From Deminuibacter soli (GTDB lineage Bacteria > Bacteroidota > Bacteroidia > Chitinophagales > Chitinophagaceae): a stretch of DNA of 64,000 nucleotides. Made by a program: the position numbers and the translations under genes. Location: contig NZ_QTJU01000007.1 of assembly GCF_003412455.1 (NCBI RefSeq), positions 248,001-312,000 of the forward strand, read 5' to 3'. Shown one piece after another: positions 8,377 to 16,706 of the stretch. Every line of letters starts with the position of its first letter. The first letter of the stretch is position 1. Under the pieces are notes generated by a model. The model saw only the letters and a program-made list of their open reading frames with translations. It was not told the DNA's origin and ran no database searches.

Positions 8377-8423
8377 ACTGTTGAATTTTTATAGATGAGG
8401 TGGTTTTGGATGCGTTGTTTGTT

Positions 8424-10541
8424 TTACACCGGTAACAGGGTAATACGCTGCTGCGTGTTGTTGGTGCAATAAAGCCCTTTGGCGAACGGTGCTGTTTCAG
8501 GATTGCCGAGCAGTGATTCAAGCTGCTTTTTACCCACGGTATTGTATAGCGGGTTAATGGTGCACAGCTCAACCAGCTGGGTATGCCAGTTGCTTTCTTT
8601 CAGGTCTGTTACACCGGCTGCATCGTTGCTGTACAGGTTTTGTGCGCCGCGGTGCAGTCGTGTAGTGGCAGGCATGGGCAGGGGGCCGAAGTCGAGTGTG
8701 GTGGCATCAAAGTTCACGGTGCTGATAACCAGTTTCAGGTAATCGCTGGTGGTTTCCCAGTTGTAGCAAACAGCGATCTCGTCTATTGCAAAAGCAAGTA
8801 CTGCGCTGTTGTTGTACACCAGCTCAACCGGGTTGCCGGGTGTAAGCAATTTCACCGGCGGGTTCAGGTATTTGGAGAAGCTGGCAAAGTTTGATAGCAG
8901 GTACAACGCGCAGCAGTACAGGTCTTGCTGTGTGGTATTGGTAAGCCGTATACGTACCGTATTCTGCCAGGTATTGTTTTGCTGCAGCAGGGTAACCGGT
9001 ACCTGTTCGCTATTGCCAATGGTTTCATAGGGTGCCGTTTCACCAATGGCTATTTCTATTTTTACAAAGGCAGTGTTTTCGTCAACTACCGGGTTGCGCA
9101 GCGTTTTAATGAACTCCCATCGTGCCATCTGTTTAAAAAATGCAGCCAACCGCTGTGGTGTAGCGGTGTCTTTTGCATTGAGCGGCTGTACCAATGGGCG
9201 GTACCGGTCGTTTGGCAGGGTAATATAATACAGGCCTGCTGTTTGCCGTAACACATACCTGGCTGCTGTTTCACCCGTGGCAAGGGTAATGCTGCTATTG
9301 AATGGATTAAACAAACTGTCAAACACACACTGCTGAATGGGTAGGGCAGCTGCCTGCTGGTTCACAGGGTCATCAACATACACCGGCAGCTGACTGGATT
9401 GCGCTGCCTGCACTTCGGCATGGTATACCTGTGCTTCATCCAGTGGTGATGCGGGTTGCAGGCTGCAGTAATCTATTTTTATATTGGCGGTAGTAGCTGC
9501 TATCGTAACATCACGGTTACCGGCAGTAAACAATTGCACGGTGCTGTTGGCAGCCACACCCTGTATGGCGCCCATGTTCAGCTGCCAGCCATCCGTTTCA
9601 TTAAACGTGGCTTCACCCAATGCCGTACCGGCTGCGCTTGCGGGTTTGTTCAGGAAATTGGTATGCCAGTCGCTGCTGTTGCCTGCGCCCACATACAGCG
9701 TGGGTCTTTGTTCATATACATTGCGCATGTACTGGCGTATGCGCCCCCATAAATTGGCATAGGTAATGGTGCTGCCTGCATGTTTCAACACGCTTAGCAG
9801 TACCTGTGTAAACACGCCCCGCCGGTTCAGCTCCATGGCCGATTCATTTTGCTCGCAGGCCGTGAGCTGGAAATGAAAACCCTCGGGCAGCAGCTGCGCC
9901 AGGTTATGCGGTGTAAACTGCGCCTGCTGCAATTGGTGGCTGAAGATAAAGTCGCCCCAGGGCCGTTGCGGGAAAACAACATCCACCTTTCTTTCTGCTG
10001 CTTCTGCATCTTTAAATGCATCTTTCACAAGTGCGGCATTGCGGGTAGTGCCGCCTGAATGGCAGCAATCGAACAGCGTAACAATATGTGCGCCTGTGGC
10101 TGCAAGGTTATGTATCAGCCAGCGCAGTTCTTTATTGGCCAGCAAAAAGTTGTTGCCCGATGCGGCATCTGCATAACATACCAGGCTTTGCAGTTTATGT
10201 GTGTCTGCATTCTGAAATACGGCGGTGTCTGTTTCTTCCTGTGTGCCATGACCGGAATAATACAGCAAGGCCACATCATTGGCCGTTGCCTGCGCAAGAT
10301 GCTGCTGTATGCCAGCCACAATGTTTTGCCTGGTGGCATCGCTGTTGTGCAGCTGTTTTATTTGCAGGGTAAAATTTCTTTCTGTCTGCAGGTAATCATT
10401 AATCGCTGTTGTATCATTCACACATCCACGCAGGGGGGGGAACACGATGGTTTGGCTACCCATTTTTAAAGGCGAAGGATATTCATTGATGCCGATTAAC
10501 AGCGCATAGAGCACGGGCCTGTTGTTGTTCTCTTTTTCCAT
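8424..10541 (-). CDS. Caspase-family (peptidase C14) protease with large C-terminal extension
   Basis: The 705-residue protein begins with a caspase/metacaspase p20-like domain (residues ~8-290): LYALLIGINEY, the LRGCVNDTTAI segment, YYSGHGTQEE with catalytic His98, and LFDCCHSGG with catalytic Cys160. Family members cleave after acidic or basic residues; an acidic specificity pocket cannot be assigned from the sequence alone. Residues ~300-705 are a beta-rich extension ending in a conserved-looking YLKLVISTVNFD block also seen in other bacterial caspase-family proteins, probably a sensor or interaction part. It has no signal peptide. It is first in a two-gene minus-strand operon, divergent from the response-regulator gene. 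A bacterial caspase next to a contractile injection locus suggests a link to programmed death (inference). Confidence 0.9.
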   Translation of the reverse strand: MEKENNNRPVLYALLIGINEYPSPLKMGSQTIVFPPLRGCVNDTTAINDYLQTERNFTLQIKQLHNSDATRQNIVAGIQQHLAQATANDVALLYYSGHGTQEETDTAVFQNADTHKLQSLVCYADAASGNNFLLANKELRWLIHNLAATGAHIVTLFDCCHSGGTTRNAALVKDAFKDAEAAERKVDVVFPQRPWGDFIFSHQLQQAQFTPHNLAQLLPEGFHFQLTACEQNESAMELNRRGVFTQVLLSVLKHAGSTITYANLWGRIRQYMRNVYEQRPTLYVGAGNSSDWHTNFLNKPASAAGTALGEATFNETDGWQLNMGAIQGVAANSTVQLFTAGNRDVTIAATTANIKIDYCSLQPASPLDEAQVYHAEVQAAQSSQLPVYVDDPVNQQAAALPIQQCVFDSLFNPFNSSITLATGETAARYVLRQTAGLYYITLPNDRYRPLVQPLNAKDTATPQRLAAFFKQMARWEFIKTLRNPVVDENTAFVKIEIAIGETAPYETIGNSEQVPVTLLQQNNTWQNTVRIRLTNTTQQDLYCCALYLLSNFASFSKYLNPPVKLLTPGNPVELVYNNSAVLAFAIDEIAVCYNWETTSDYLKLVISTVNFDATTLDFGPLPMPATTRLHRGAQNLYSNDAAGVTDLKESNWHTQLVELCTINPLYNTVGKKQLESLLGNPETAPFAKGLYCTNNTQQRITLLPV

Positions 10542-10587
10542 ATAGGCAATTTTCCGGCGGTGTTTAATAGTTGCACACAGTGTAATC

Positions 10588-10610
10588 CCGTTTGGCAGCG
10601 TGCCAAACGG
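10588..10610. promoter_or_regulatory. Perfect 10-bp inverted repeat upstream of the caspase gene
   Basis: CCGTTTGGCA and its exact complement TGCCAAACGG flank a 3-bp centre (GCG), 47 bp upstream of the caspase start codon. No T-run follows on either strand, so it is not an intrinsic terminator. It would be an operator or, with the proposed promoter at 10706-10737, a hairpin within the 5' leader. Confidence 0.6.
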
Positions 10611-10705
10611 CTAAAGTTCAATACAGGGATTGCTATGGGGATAATTGTATGGAGTGTGTTTATTTCCGTATACCGCCGGTAATATAAAAATAGCACCGGC
10701 AGCTG

Positions 10706-10737
10706 CAAACGTAAACGTGAAATGAACAGGGTTACAA
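10706..10737 (-). promoter_or_regulatory. Putative Bacteroidota promoter of the caspase operon
   Basis: Read on the minus strand, TACGTTTG (10706-10713) matches the Bacteroidota -7 element TAnnTTTG exactly. A TTG (10735-10737) lies 21 bp upstream in the -33 position. Transcription would start near 10700 and give a leader of about 160 nt containing the inverted repeat. Confidence 0.45.
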
Positions 10738-11025
10738 TGCTGTTGCCAAAGTTTGTTATTATATTCTACAAATGCAATACCTGCCATGCTTTTTTTGCAG
10801 TATTCCCGGGGACAGCTGCAGAACAGCTTTGGGATGATTGGATCATTATAATAAATCAAATACCGCATTGGCTGTCCTTTTACGGGTTGTTTTGCTTTAA
10901 GCTAAATTTCAGAAACACAGTATTTTATACAGAATCGCTTAAAATTCATATAACAGCGCTTAAGTATATATTAACGCCTTTGAATGTGTAAAAGGCTGGT
11001 GTATTCTTGTGTAAATGTTTTGCCT

Positions 11026-11424
11026 ATGAAGTGGATTTTTATAGAAGACAATTTTATAGACAAATTGATTGCAGAAAAAATCTGTTCCCAGCACGGTGTG
11101 CAGGCCCTGTTTTACGAAGACCCTGCCGAAGCCATACTGGCAGCACAGCAGCTGTTACCCGATGTGGTGCTGCTCGACCAGTTTTTGCCCGGCGCCAACT
11201 GCATGGAAGTGCTTCATCAGTTAAAAGCGCATGCCCTTCTCAAATACATACCCGTGTACATTTTAAGCGCCGGCTGTACCGGTACTGCAGAAGAAGAAGC
11301 TTTACAGGCAGGAGCCGTACAATGGCTGATGAAACCGTTTAACCGCGACTACCTTCACCTCATCAGCAAGAAACTGCATGGCAACCGGGCCGCAGGGCAC
11401 GAAACAGTGGCGCTGGCTGATTAA
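11026..11424 (+). CDS. Single-domain response regulator
   Basis: The 132-residue CheY-like receiver has no output domain. The acidic pocket is in FIEDN near the N-terminus, the phospho-acceptor is Asp51 (VVLLDQFLPG), the conserved Ser sits in VYILSAG and the conserved Lys is Lys103 (LMKPFN). I start at the ATG at 11026, which fits the family start MKWIFIEDN. The in-frame start at 10984 adds an unlikely tail. It is followed 111 bp later by a GAF histidine kinase, so the two probably form one signalling pair acting through protein interaction rather than DNA binding. Confidence 0.9.
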   Translation: MKWIFIEDNFIDKLIAEKICSQHGVQALFYEDPAEAILAAQQLLPDVVLLDQFLPGANCMEVLHQLKAHALLKYIPVYILSAGCTGTAEEEALQAGAVQWLMKPFNRDYLHLISKKLHGNRAAGHETVALAD

Positions 11425-11535
11425 AAAAAGCTTAGTCCTGTGCCGGCGGCTTGTTTTATTGTAAGCGGCACCGGGGCCAGCACCGATAAAAGAGTATCTT
11501 TATTGTATTGTTACTGTTTAACAGTGTAATATTAC

Positions 11536-12786
11536 ATGAGTGATACCCTTGAAGCGCAGTTAGCGGCCGATATTGAGGCCGTGCAGCATTTATCTATTGT
11601 TCCTACCATGCTCGAAGTGATCTGTTTAACCACAGGTATGGGATTCGCAGCAGTGGCGCGTGTTACCCAGCAGCGCTGGATCGCCTGCTGTGTGCGTGAT
11701 GAAATCAGTTTCGGGTTAAAACCTGGCGGCGAATTACAGCTCCAGACAACCATCTGCAACGAAATCCGCGACAGCGGCAAGGCGGTGATTATCGATCATG
11801 TTTCTGAAAGCGACCTGTACCGTTATCACCATACACCGGCCATGTATGGCTTCCAGAGTTATATTTCTTTTCCTCTTTTCCTGAAGAACGGCGCTTTTTT
11901 CGGAACCTTATGCGCCATCGACCCGCGTCCTGCACAACTCAACAATCCCAAAATTATCGGGCTGTTTACCTTGTTTGCCGAGCTGCTGATGCTGCACCTG
12001 CACAGTACCGATATACTGGAACGCAGCCAGCATGCATTGTTCGAAACCAACCGGCAGTTAACACATTACCGTGATGAGAACCGGCAGTACCAGCACATAT
12101 CCAACCATAGCCTGCAGGAGCCATTGCGGAAAATAAGAATGTTCAGCGATCTGCTGGTAAATGCAACGGAAGAAACCGATGTAAGCAAGGCCCGCAATAT
12201 TGCATCCAAGATCAATTCCTTTGCAGGCGACCTAAGCCGCAAAATTCACGCGCTTACCACGTTCTCTGAACTGGATGAGCAACACTTCAGTTTTGAACCC
12301 GTGGATCTTAACCTGGTGATCCGTGAAGTACGCAACCGCCTGGCCGTACAACTCAACGAAAAACAAGCGGCATTGCAGGCTGATGTTTTGCCCGAAGTAA
12401 AGGCCGTGCCTGCACAAATGGTGCAGCTGTTTTACCACCTTGTTCGCAACGCTGTACAATGCTCGCGCAGCAATGTTAAGCCTTTGGTGCATATTTACGC
12501 GCGACCGTTAAACACAGAACAACAGGATGATGCCCTGTTGCCCGGCACCGATTTATCCCGCTATTGCGAAATCGTGGTTGCAGACAATGGAACCGGTATT
12601 GAACAGGCGCAGCTCGGCAAAATCTTCGACATCTTTGTGCGTTTCAGCAACGATAGCAATACCGATGGTTCAGGCTCCGGCCTGGCCTATTGCCGCAAAA
12701 TAGTACGCAACCACGGCGGCAGCATCAACGTTACATCCAACCCGGGAGAGGGATCGGTGTTCTCGCTGCTGTTGCCACTTGCATAA
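11536..12786 (+). CDS. GAF-domain sensor histidine kinase (cytosolic)
   Basis: The 416-residue kinase has no signal peptide or membrane segments. Residues ~20-170 form a GAF domain (ISFPLFLKNGAFFGTLCAID). The H-box is SNHSLQEPLRKI with phospho-acceptor His191, in the HDLQEPLRK-type subfamily. The catalytic domain shows the N-box (HLVRNAVQ), G1 (VADNGTGI), F-box (IFDIFVRF) and G2 (GSGSGLAYCRKI). The GAF domain suggests a small-molecule or redox input inside the cell. It pairs with the receiver-only protein upstream and lies directly before the injection-system operon, about 500 bp from the NusG-like gene. Confidence 0.9.
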   Translation: MSDTLEAQLAADIEAVQHLSIVPTMLEVICLTTGMGFAAVARVTQQRWIACCVRDEISFGLKPGGELQLQTTICNEIRDSGKAVIIDHVSESDLYRYHHTPAMYGFQSYISFPLFLKNGAFFGTLCAIDPRPAQLNNPKIIGLFTLFAELLMLHLHSTDILERSQHALFETNRQLTHYRDENRQYQHISNHSLQEPLRKIRMFSDLLVNATEETDVSKARNIASKINSFAGDLSRKIHALTTFSELDEQHFSFEPVDLNLVIREVRNRLAVQLNEKQAALQADVLPEVKAVPAQMVQLFYHLVRNAVQCSRSNVKPLVHIYARPLNTEQQDDALLPGTDLSRYCEIVVADNGTGIEQAQLGKIFDIFVRFSNDSNTDGSGSGLAYCRKIVRNHGGSINVTSNPGEGSVFSLLLPLA

Positions 12787-12815
12787 ATCGCCGGTCGTGA
12801 CGATCACCAACTGCC

Positions 12816-12839
12816 GTTGCCGGTGTCTTCACCGGCAAC
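12816..12839. repeat. Solitary copy of the GTTGCCGGTG hairpin element
   Basis: GTTGCCGGTG and its exact complement CACCGGCAAC flank a TCTT loop. The same stem with loop TCCC occurs three times at 50953-51118. It follows the histidine-kinase stop by 29 bp. There is no T-run, so it is probably a REP-like element or transcript-end stabiliser rather than a terminator. Confidence 0.65.
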
Positions 12840-12962
12840 AAGCTGCACAGCTATCATGCACGCACATTTTCAAATTGTTCCGGCACGATTGTACCATAAC
12901 CATGTTGCATGCATATGCGCTAACCCGCATGTATAAAGGGGTTCAGGCTGCTTTAGATGGTT

Positions 12963-12999
12963 ACATTTTCGGATTTTCAAAATGTAGCAAAAACATTTT
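12963..12999. promoter_or_regulatory. Three alternating ACATTTT/AAAATGT half-sites
   Basis: ACATTTT at 12963-12969, AAAATGT at 12979-12985 and ACATTTT at 12993-12999 form two overlapping inverted repeats with 9- and 7-bp centres. They end 10 bp before the -33 element of the operon promoter candidate, the usual place for an activator or repressor. No regulator can be named. Confidence 0.45.
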
Positions 13000-13008
13000 T
13001 CAAAACCC

Positions 13009-13038
13009 TTGCACTTTTAAAATATCCTTTTTACTTTG
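13009..13038 (+). promoter_or_regulatory. Putative promoter of the injection-system operon
   Basis: A TTG (13009-13011) and TTACTTTG (13031-13038, seven of eight matches to TAnnTTTG) are separated by 19 bp, the spacing of Bacteroidota housekeeping promoters. Transcription would begin near 13045, about 245 nt before the NusG-like start. No second promoter of similar quality was seen inside the operon before 51190. Confidence 0.5.
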
Positions 13039-13289
13039 TGCCTGCATATTATCCTCACGTTATTATACGTCCTGCTAATTTTTACTGAAGTGTATCTCAT
13101 ATGCCGGTTATGCCAATAACACGGGTAAGTAGTTATGCATTTCCTCTTCAGCCCCTTATCCTCATTTGTCTCCTGCTTTGGTACTTACACTAGCGATAGC
13201 TATATCCAATCCTCAACGAAGTGCGTTTTTAAAGGTCATTCATAAACCGGTTAACCCGGATTGTCTGTAACCCTTAAGTTTTTAGTGTT

Positions 13290-13817
13290 ATGAGCAAGTT
13301 TAATGCAGGATGGTTTGTGATTTACACCAAACCGCGCCACGAAAAAAAAGTTACCGAACAACTGGGAAAAGCAGCTGTCAATGCTTTCCTGCCCACCGTT
13401 AAAACACTGCGCACCTGGTGCGACAGGAAGAAGTACATTGAAACGCCATTGTTCCCGTCTTATGTATTTGTGCATTTAACCGATACCCAGTGTTATCTCA
13501 AAAGCCTGGATATAGACGGTGTGCTGCATTATGTAAGAACAGGGAAAGAAATTGCACGCATCAGCGATACGGTGATTGATCATATCCGTTTGGCTGTACA
13601 GGGCGAAACCGGTATGGAAATATCGTATGAAAACTTCAGGCCCGGCCGCCAGCTCATGATACGGGAAGGCGTGTTTACGGGCTATTGCTGTGAAGTGGTG
13701 CAATACAAGGGAAAAGAAAAAATTCTGGTTCGCATAAGCCTGTTGCAGCGCAGCATACTGCTGAACCTGCCGGCCGAACAACTCATGTGCATGCAGGAAG
13801 GCAGCCTCACCTGTTAA
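13290..13817 (+). CDS. NusG-family transcription antiterminator (UpxY/LoaP-like)
   Basis: The 175-residue product has the NusG NGN domain (WFVIYTKPRHEKKVTEQL, then PLFPSYVFVHL and VLHYVRTGKE) and a C-terminal KOW-type beta domain (GVFTGYCCEVVQYKGKEKILVRI). It is a specialised paralog like UpxY, which binds RNA polymerase early in a long operon and promotes read-through. It is the first gene after the promoter region and lies 43 bp upstream of the sheath gene. Some 37 kb of co-directional genes follow, which fits an operon-dedicated antiterminator. The function is inferred from family and position. Confidence 0.92.
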   Translation: MSKFNAGWFVIYTKPRHEKKVTEQLGKAAVNAFLPTVKTLRTWCDRKKYIETPLFPSYVFVHLTDTQCYLKSLDIDGVLHYVRTGKEIARISDTVIDHIRLAVQGETGMEISYENFRPGRQLMIREGVFTGYCCEVVQYKGKEKILVRISLLQRSILLNLPAEQLMCMQEGSLTC

Positions 13818-13860
13818 CTGCAGTGGCAGTCATTATCATCATACAAAAATCAGTTTACTT

Positions 13861-15405
13861 ATGCCAGTACAACCAACCTATCCGGGAGTGTATATTGAAG
13901 AACTGTCCAGCGGCGTGCGTACAATCACGGGCGTGGCCACTTCTATCACCGCTTTTGTTGGCAGGGCACTCCGCGGTCCGGTGAGTGATCCTGTTACCAT
14001 TACCAGCTACGGCGATTTTCAGCGCATCTTCGGCGGTATATGGACGAAGAGCACCATGAGTTATGCCGTACGGGATTTTTACCAGAACGGCGGCAGCGTG
14101 GCCATCATCGTTCGTATCGAGAAAAATGCAGTTGCTGCAACAGGTACCATCAGCGGGCTGGCCCTGGAAGCCGCGAGCAAAGGTACGTTCGGCAATAACC
14201 TGCAGGTATGGGTAGATCATCATACCAAAGATGAAGATGCCACCACGCCGGATGCCAACCTGTTTAACCTTTTCGTAAGCGAGAACGCAGAGGGTGGTAC
14301 TACCGAAGCATTCCTGAACGTTTCGGTAAACACTGCAGATCCCCGTTTTGTTACCAAGGTGCTTGCACAAAGCTCTAACCTGGTACGCATACACGGCGCT
14401 GCACCCGGTACAAGACCAGACGCATCTGCAGTGAATGCAGGCGTTGTTACCAAAACAAATTTTTCAGGCGGTACAGATGGCGATGATCTCGACACCGCTG
14501 CCTACAACGATGCTGCACATGCGGCAGACAAAACAGGTTTGTTTGCTTTGAACAAAGCCGACCTGTTTAACCTGCTCTGCATTACACCTGCTGTAAAAGG
14601 TGGCGATACAGACAAAGCCATTTATGCAACAGCGTTAAGCATCTGCGTGGATAAAAGAGCCATCCTGCTGGTAGATACACCATTGGCCTGGGGTACGGCA
14701 GCACCCGCTACAGTTGCTTCCAACCTAAGCTCACTGGGACTTACCGGCCCGGCTGCGCGCAATGCCGCCATTTACTACCCGCGTGTATTACAGGCCGATC
14801 CGCAGCAGGATGGCTTGCAGGATACATTTGTTCCCTGCGGATTGGTGGCCGGCATCATTTCGCAAACAGATTCCACCCGTGGCATCTGGAAATCGCCTGC
14901 AGGCATTGATGCCGCACTGAGCGGTGTGCAGGGATTGCAGACCAACCTCAGCGATCTCGAAAACGGTTTGATTAACCCCGTTGGCATTAACTGCCTCCGC
15001 AACTTCCCGCTCAGCGGTGTAGTGGTATGGGGTGCACGTACCATGCGTGGTGCCGATAAACTGGCAGATGAATACAAATACCTTGCTGTTCGCCGCGTGG
15101 CACTGTACATTGAAGAAAGCCTGTACCGCGGTACACAATGGGTAGTGTTTGAACCCAACGACGAACCGCTGTGGGCGCAAATACGCCTGAACGTGGGTGC
15201 GTTTATGCACAACATGTTCCGCCAGGGTGCGTTCCAGGGAACCACACCCAAACAGGCCTACCTGGTTAAATGCGATAAGGAAACAACCACGCAGAACGAT
15301 ATTGACCAGGGCATCGTAAACATACTGGTTGGCTTTGCACCGCTGAAACCGGCGGAGTTTGTATACATCAAAATACAACAGCTGGCAGGCCAGATAGACA
15401 TATAA
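13861..15405 (+). CDS. Contractile tail sheath protein
   Basis: The 514-residue protein begins YPGVYIEELSSGVRTITGVATSITAFVGRA, the conserved opening of phage and eCIS sheath proteins. It ends with the C-terminal sheath domain: RRVALYIEESLYRGTQWVVFEPNDEPLWAQI, followed by GFAPLKPAEFVYIKIQQ. Sheath subunits polymerise around the inner tube and contract to drive it into a target. The length is typical of single-sheath eCIS; Afp-type loci often encode two or three sheath proteins, but only one is present here. The tube gene follows 27 bp downstream. Confidence 0.96.
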   Translation: MPVQPTYPGVYIEELSSGVRTITGVATSITAFVGRALRGPVSDPVTITSYGDFQRIFGGIWTKSTMSYAVRDFYQNGGSVAIIVRIEKNAVAATGTISGLALEAASKGTFGNNLQVWVDHHTKDEDATTPDANLFNLFVSENAEGGTTEAFLNVSVNTADPRFVTKVLAQSSNLVRIHGAAPGTRPDASAVNAGVVTKTNFSGGTDGDDLDTAAYNDAAHAADKTGLFALNKADLFNLLCITPAVKGGDTDKAIYATALSICVDKRAILLVDTPLAWGTAAPATVASNLSSLGLTGPAARNAAIYYPRVLQADPQQDGLQDTFVPCGLVAGIISQTDSTRGIWKSPAGIDAALSGVQGLQTNLSDLENGLINPVGINCLRNFPLSGVVVWGARTMRGADKLADEYKYLAVRRVALYIEESLYRGTQWVVFEPNDEPLWAQIRLNVGAFMHNMFRQGAFQGTTPKQAYLVKCDKETTTQNDIDQGIVNILVGFAPLKPAEFVYIKIQQLAGQIDI

Positions 15406-15432
15406 CCTCAAAGACTTCTAAAACAAAATACT

Positions 15433-15954
15433 ATGGCACAATTCACGGTAAACCCGCAACGTTTTGACCCCTACAAAAATTTCAAATTCAGGGTTAAATG
15501 GGACGGCCGTTATGTAGCGGGTATCAGCAAGGTTGGTGGTCTTAAAAAAACAACCGAAGTAGTGAAACACCGCGAAGGCGGCGATCCCAGCAGCAGCCGC
15601 AAAAGCCCGGGCCGTACCGAGTACGAAGCCATTACGCTCGAGCGCGGTGTAACCCATGATACCGAGTTTGAACAATGGGCCAACAAAGTATGGAACTTTG
15701 GTTCAGGACTTGGCTCTGAAGTTTCGCTCAAAGATTTCCGCAAGGAAATTACCATTGAGCTGTACAACGAAGCAGGTCAGCTGGCCATTGCCTATCATGT
15801 GCACCGTTGCTGGGTTTCGGAGTACCAGTCATTACCCGATCTCGATGCTAACGCCAATGCTATCGCCATACAACATATTAAACTGGAGAACGAAGGCTGG
15901 GAACGTGACTACCAGGTTACCGAACCTGCAGAGCCTTCTTTTAACGAACCATAG
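15433..15954 (+). CDS. Inner tail tube protein (gp19-like)
   Basis: The 173-residue protein carries the tube signature: DPYKNFKFRVKWDGRYVAGISKVGGL, then GGDPSSSRKSPGRTEYEAITLERGVTHD, with FEQWANKVW following. Subunits stack into hexameric rings that make the hollow tube carrying cargo. It is a single copy; many eCIS have two tube paralogs. It sits between sheath and zinc-ribbon baseplate genes, in the order found in most eCIS operons. Confidence 0.95.
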   Translation: MAQFTVNPQRFDPYKNFKFRVKWDGRYVAGISKVGGLKKTTEVVKHREGGDPSSSRKSPGRTEYEAITLERGVTHDTEFEQWANKVWNFGSGLGSEVSLKDFRKEITIELYNEAGQLAIAYHVHRCWVSEYQSLPDLDANANAIAIQHIKLENEGWERDYQVTEPAEPSFNEP

Positions 15955-15965
15955 CCGGTTAGCCC

Positions 15966-16706
15966 ATGCGCACGCCAACACCGGGTGAACTACTGGCTGT
16001 ATGGGAAGATACCACCTGCCGGACTTACCTCGAAAAAATACTGCAGCTGCTGTATGTAACCAGCGGCAACCCAACTGCCTGTACACCCGTGCTGTGGAGC
16101 ATAGGGGAGCGGGACGCCCGTTTGCTGCAATTGCGCGAATGGCTATTTGGTTCGCAACTCATCAACCTGGTACATTGCCCGCAGTGCAACGAATTAATTG
16201 AATGGGAAACCGGCACAGATACTTTTCGCCTGCAAAACTGGCAGCAACAACCTGAAGTGCAGCTGCACAGCATTGCTACAGATGATTGTGTAGTGCATTT
16301 CAGGCTGCCCAACAGCAACGATATGCTGCAGGTGTTGTACCAGGAAGCCTACCTGGATGATGCCTCGCTTATTTTACACAACTGCATTACCGCGGCATGG
16401 CACAATGGAGAACCCTGTGTCGCAGCACAGTTGCCGCAAACAGCACTCGATGCAGTAAATGCCTATATGGAAGATGCCGACAGGCAGGCCGATATACGCA
16501 TTCAGCTAACCTGCCCGGCCTGTGAACACCAGTGGCAGTCGCACTTTGACATTGTCAGTTATTTATGGATTGAAGTAGACAATGCCGTGAAACACCTGCT
16601 GCAGGAAACAGCCGTGCTGGCCATGGCATTCGGCTGGACGGAAGAAGCCATTCTCGCATTAAGTCCGCAACGCAGGCAATACTACCTGCAAATGATTAAA
16701 GCATGA
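15966..16706 (+). CDS. Zinc-ribbon baseplate-associated protein (T4 gp26-like)
   Basis: The 246-residue protein has two CPxC pairs, Cys71/Cys74 (CPQC) and Cys183/Cys186 (CPAC), which could bind one zinc. It ends with the conserved helix block SYLWIEVDNAVKHLLQETAVLAMAFGWTEEAILALSPQRRQYYLQMI, seen in the T4-like baseplate proteins of eCIS loci. A structural or assembly role at the baseplate is inferred from family and position. Its stop overlaps the next start (ATGA). Confidence 0.8.
   Translation: MRTPTPGELLAVWEDTTCRTYLEKILQLLYVTSGNPTACTPVLWSIGERDARLLQLREWLFGSQLINLVHCPQCNELIEWETGTDTFRLQNWQQQPEVQLHSIATDDCVVHFRLPNSNDMLQVLYQEAYLDDASLILHNCITAAWHNGEPCVAAQLPQTALDAVNAYMEDADRQADIRIQLTCPACEHQWQSHFDIVSYLWIEVDNAVKHLLQETAVLAMAFGWTEEAILALSPQRRQYYLQMIKA

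Larger units (their letters stand above)
10542..11025. other. Divergent intergenic region between caspase and response-regulator genes
   Basis: This 484-bp region carries the caspase promoter candidate and palindrome listed separately. On the plus strand, upstream of the response regulator, I see an A/T-rich stretch (10920-10985) but no convincing TAnnTTTG element, and no small gene. Confidence 0.4.
12787..13289. other. Intergenic control region upstream of the injection-system operon
   Basis: This 503-bp region contains a GTTGCCGGTG hairpin element (12816-12839), three evenly spaced ACATTTT half-sites (12963-12999) and a promoter candidate (13009-13038). A leader of about 245 nt then precedes the NusG-like gene. 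No small gene with recognisable content was seen. Confidence 0.5.
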
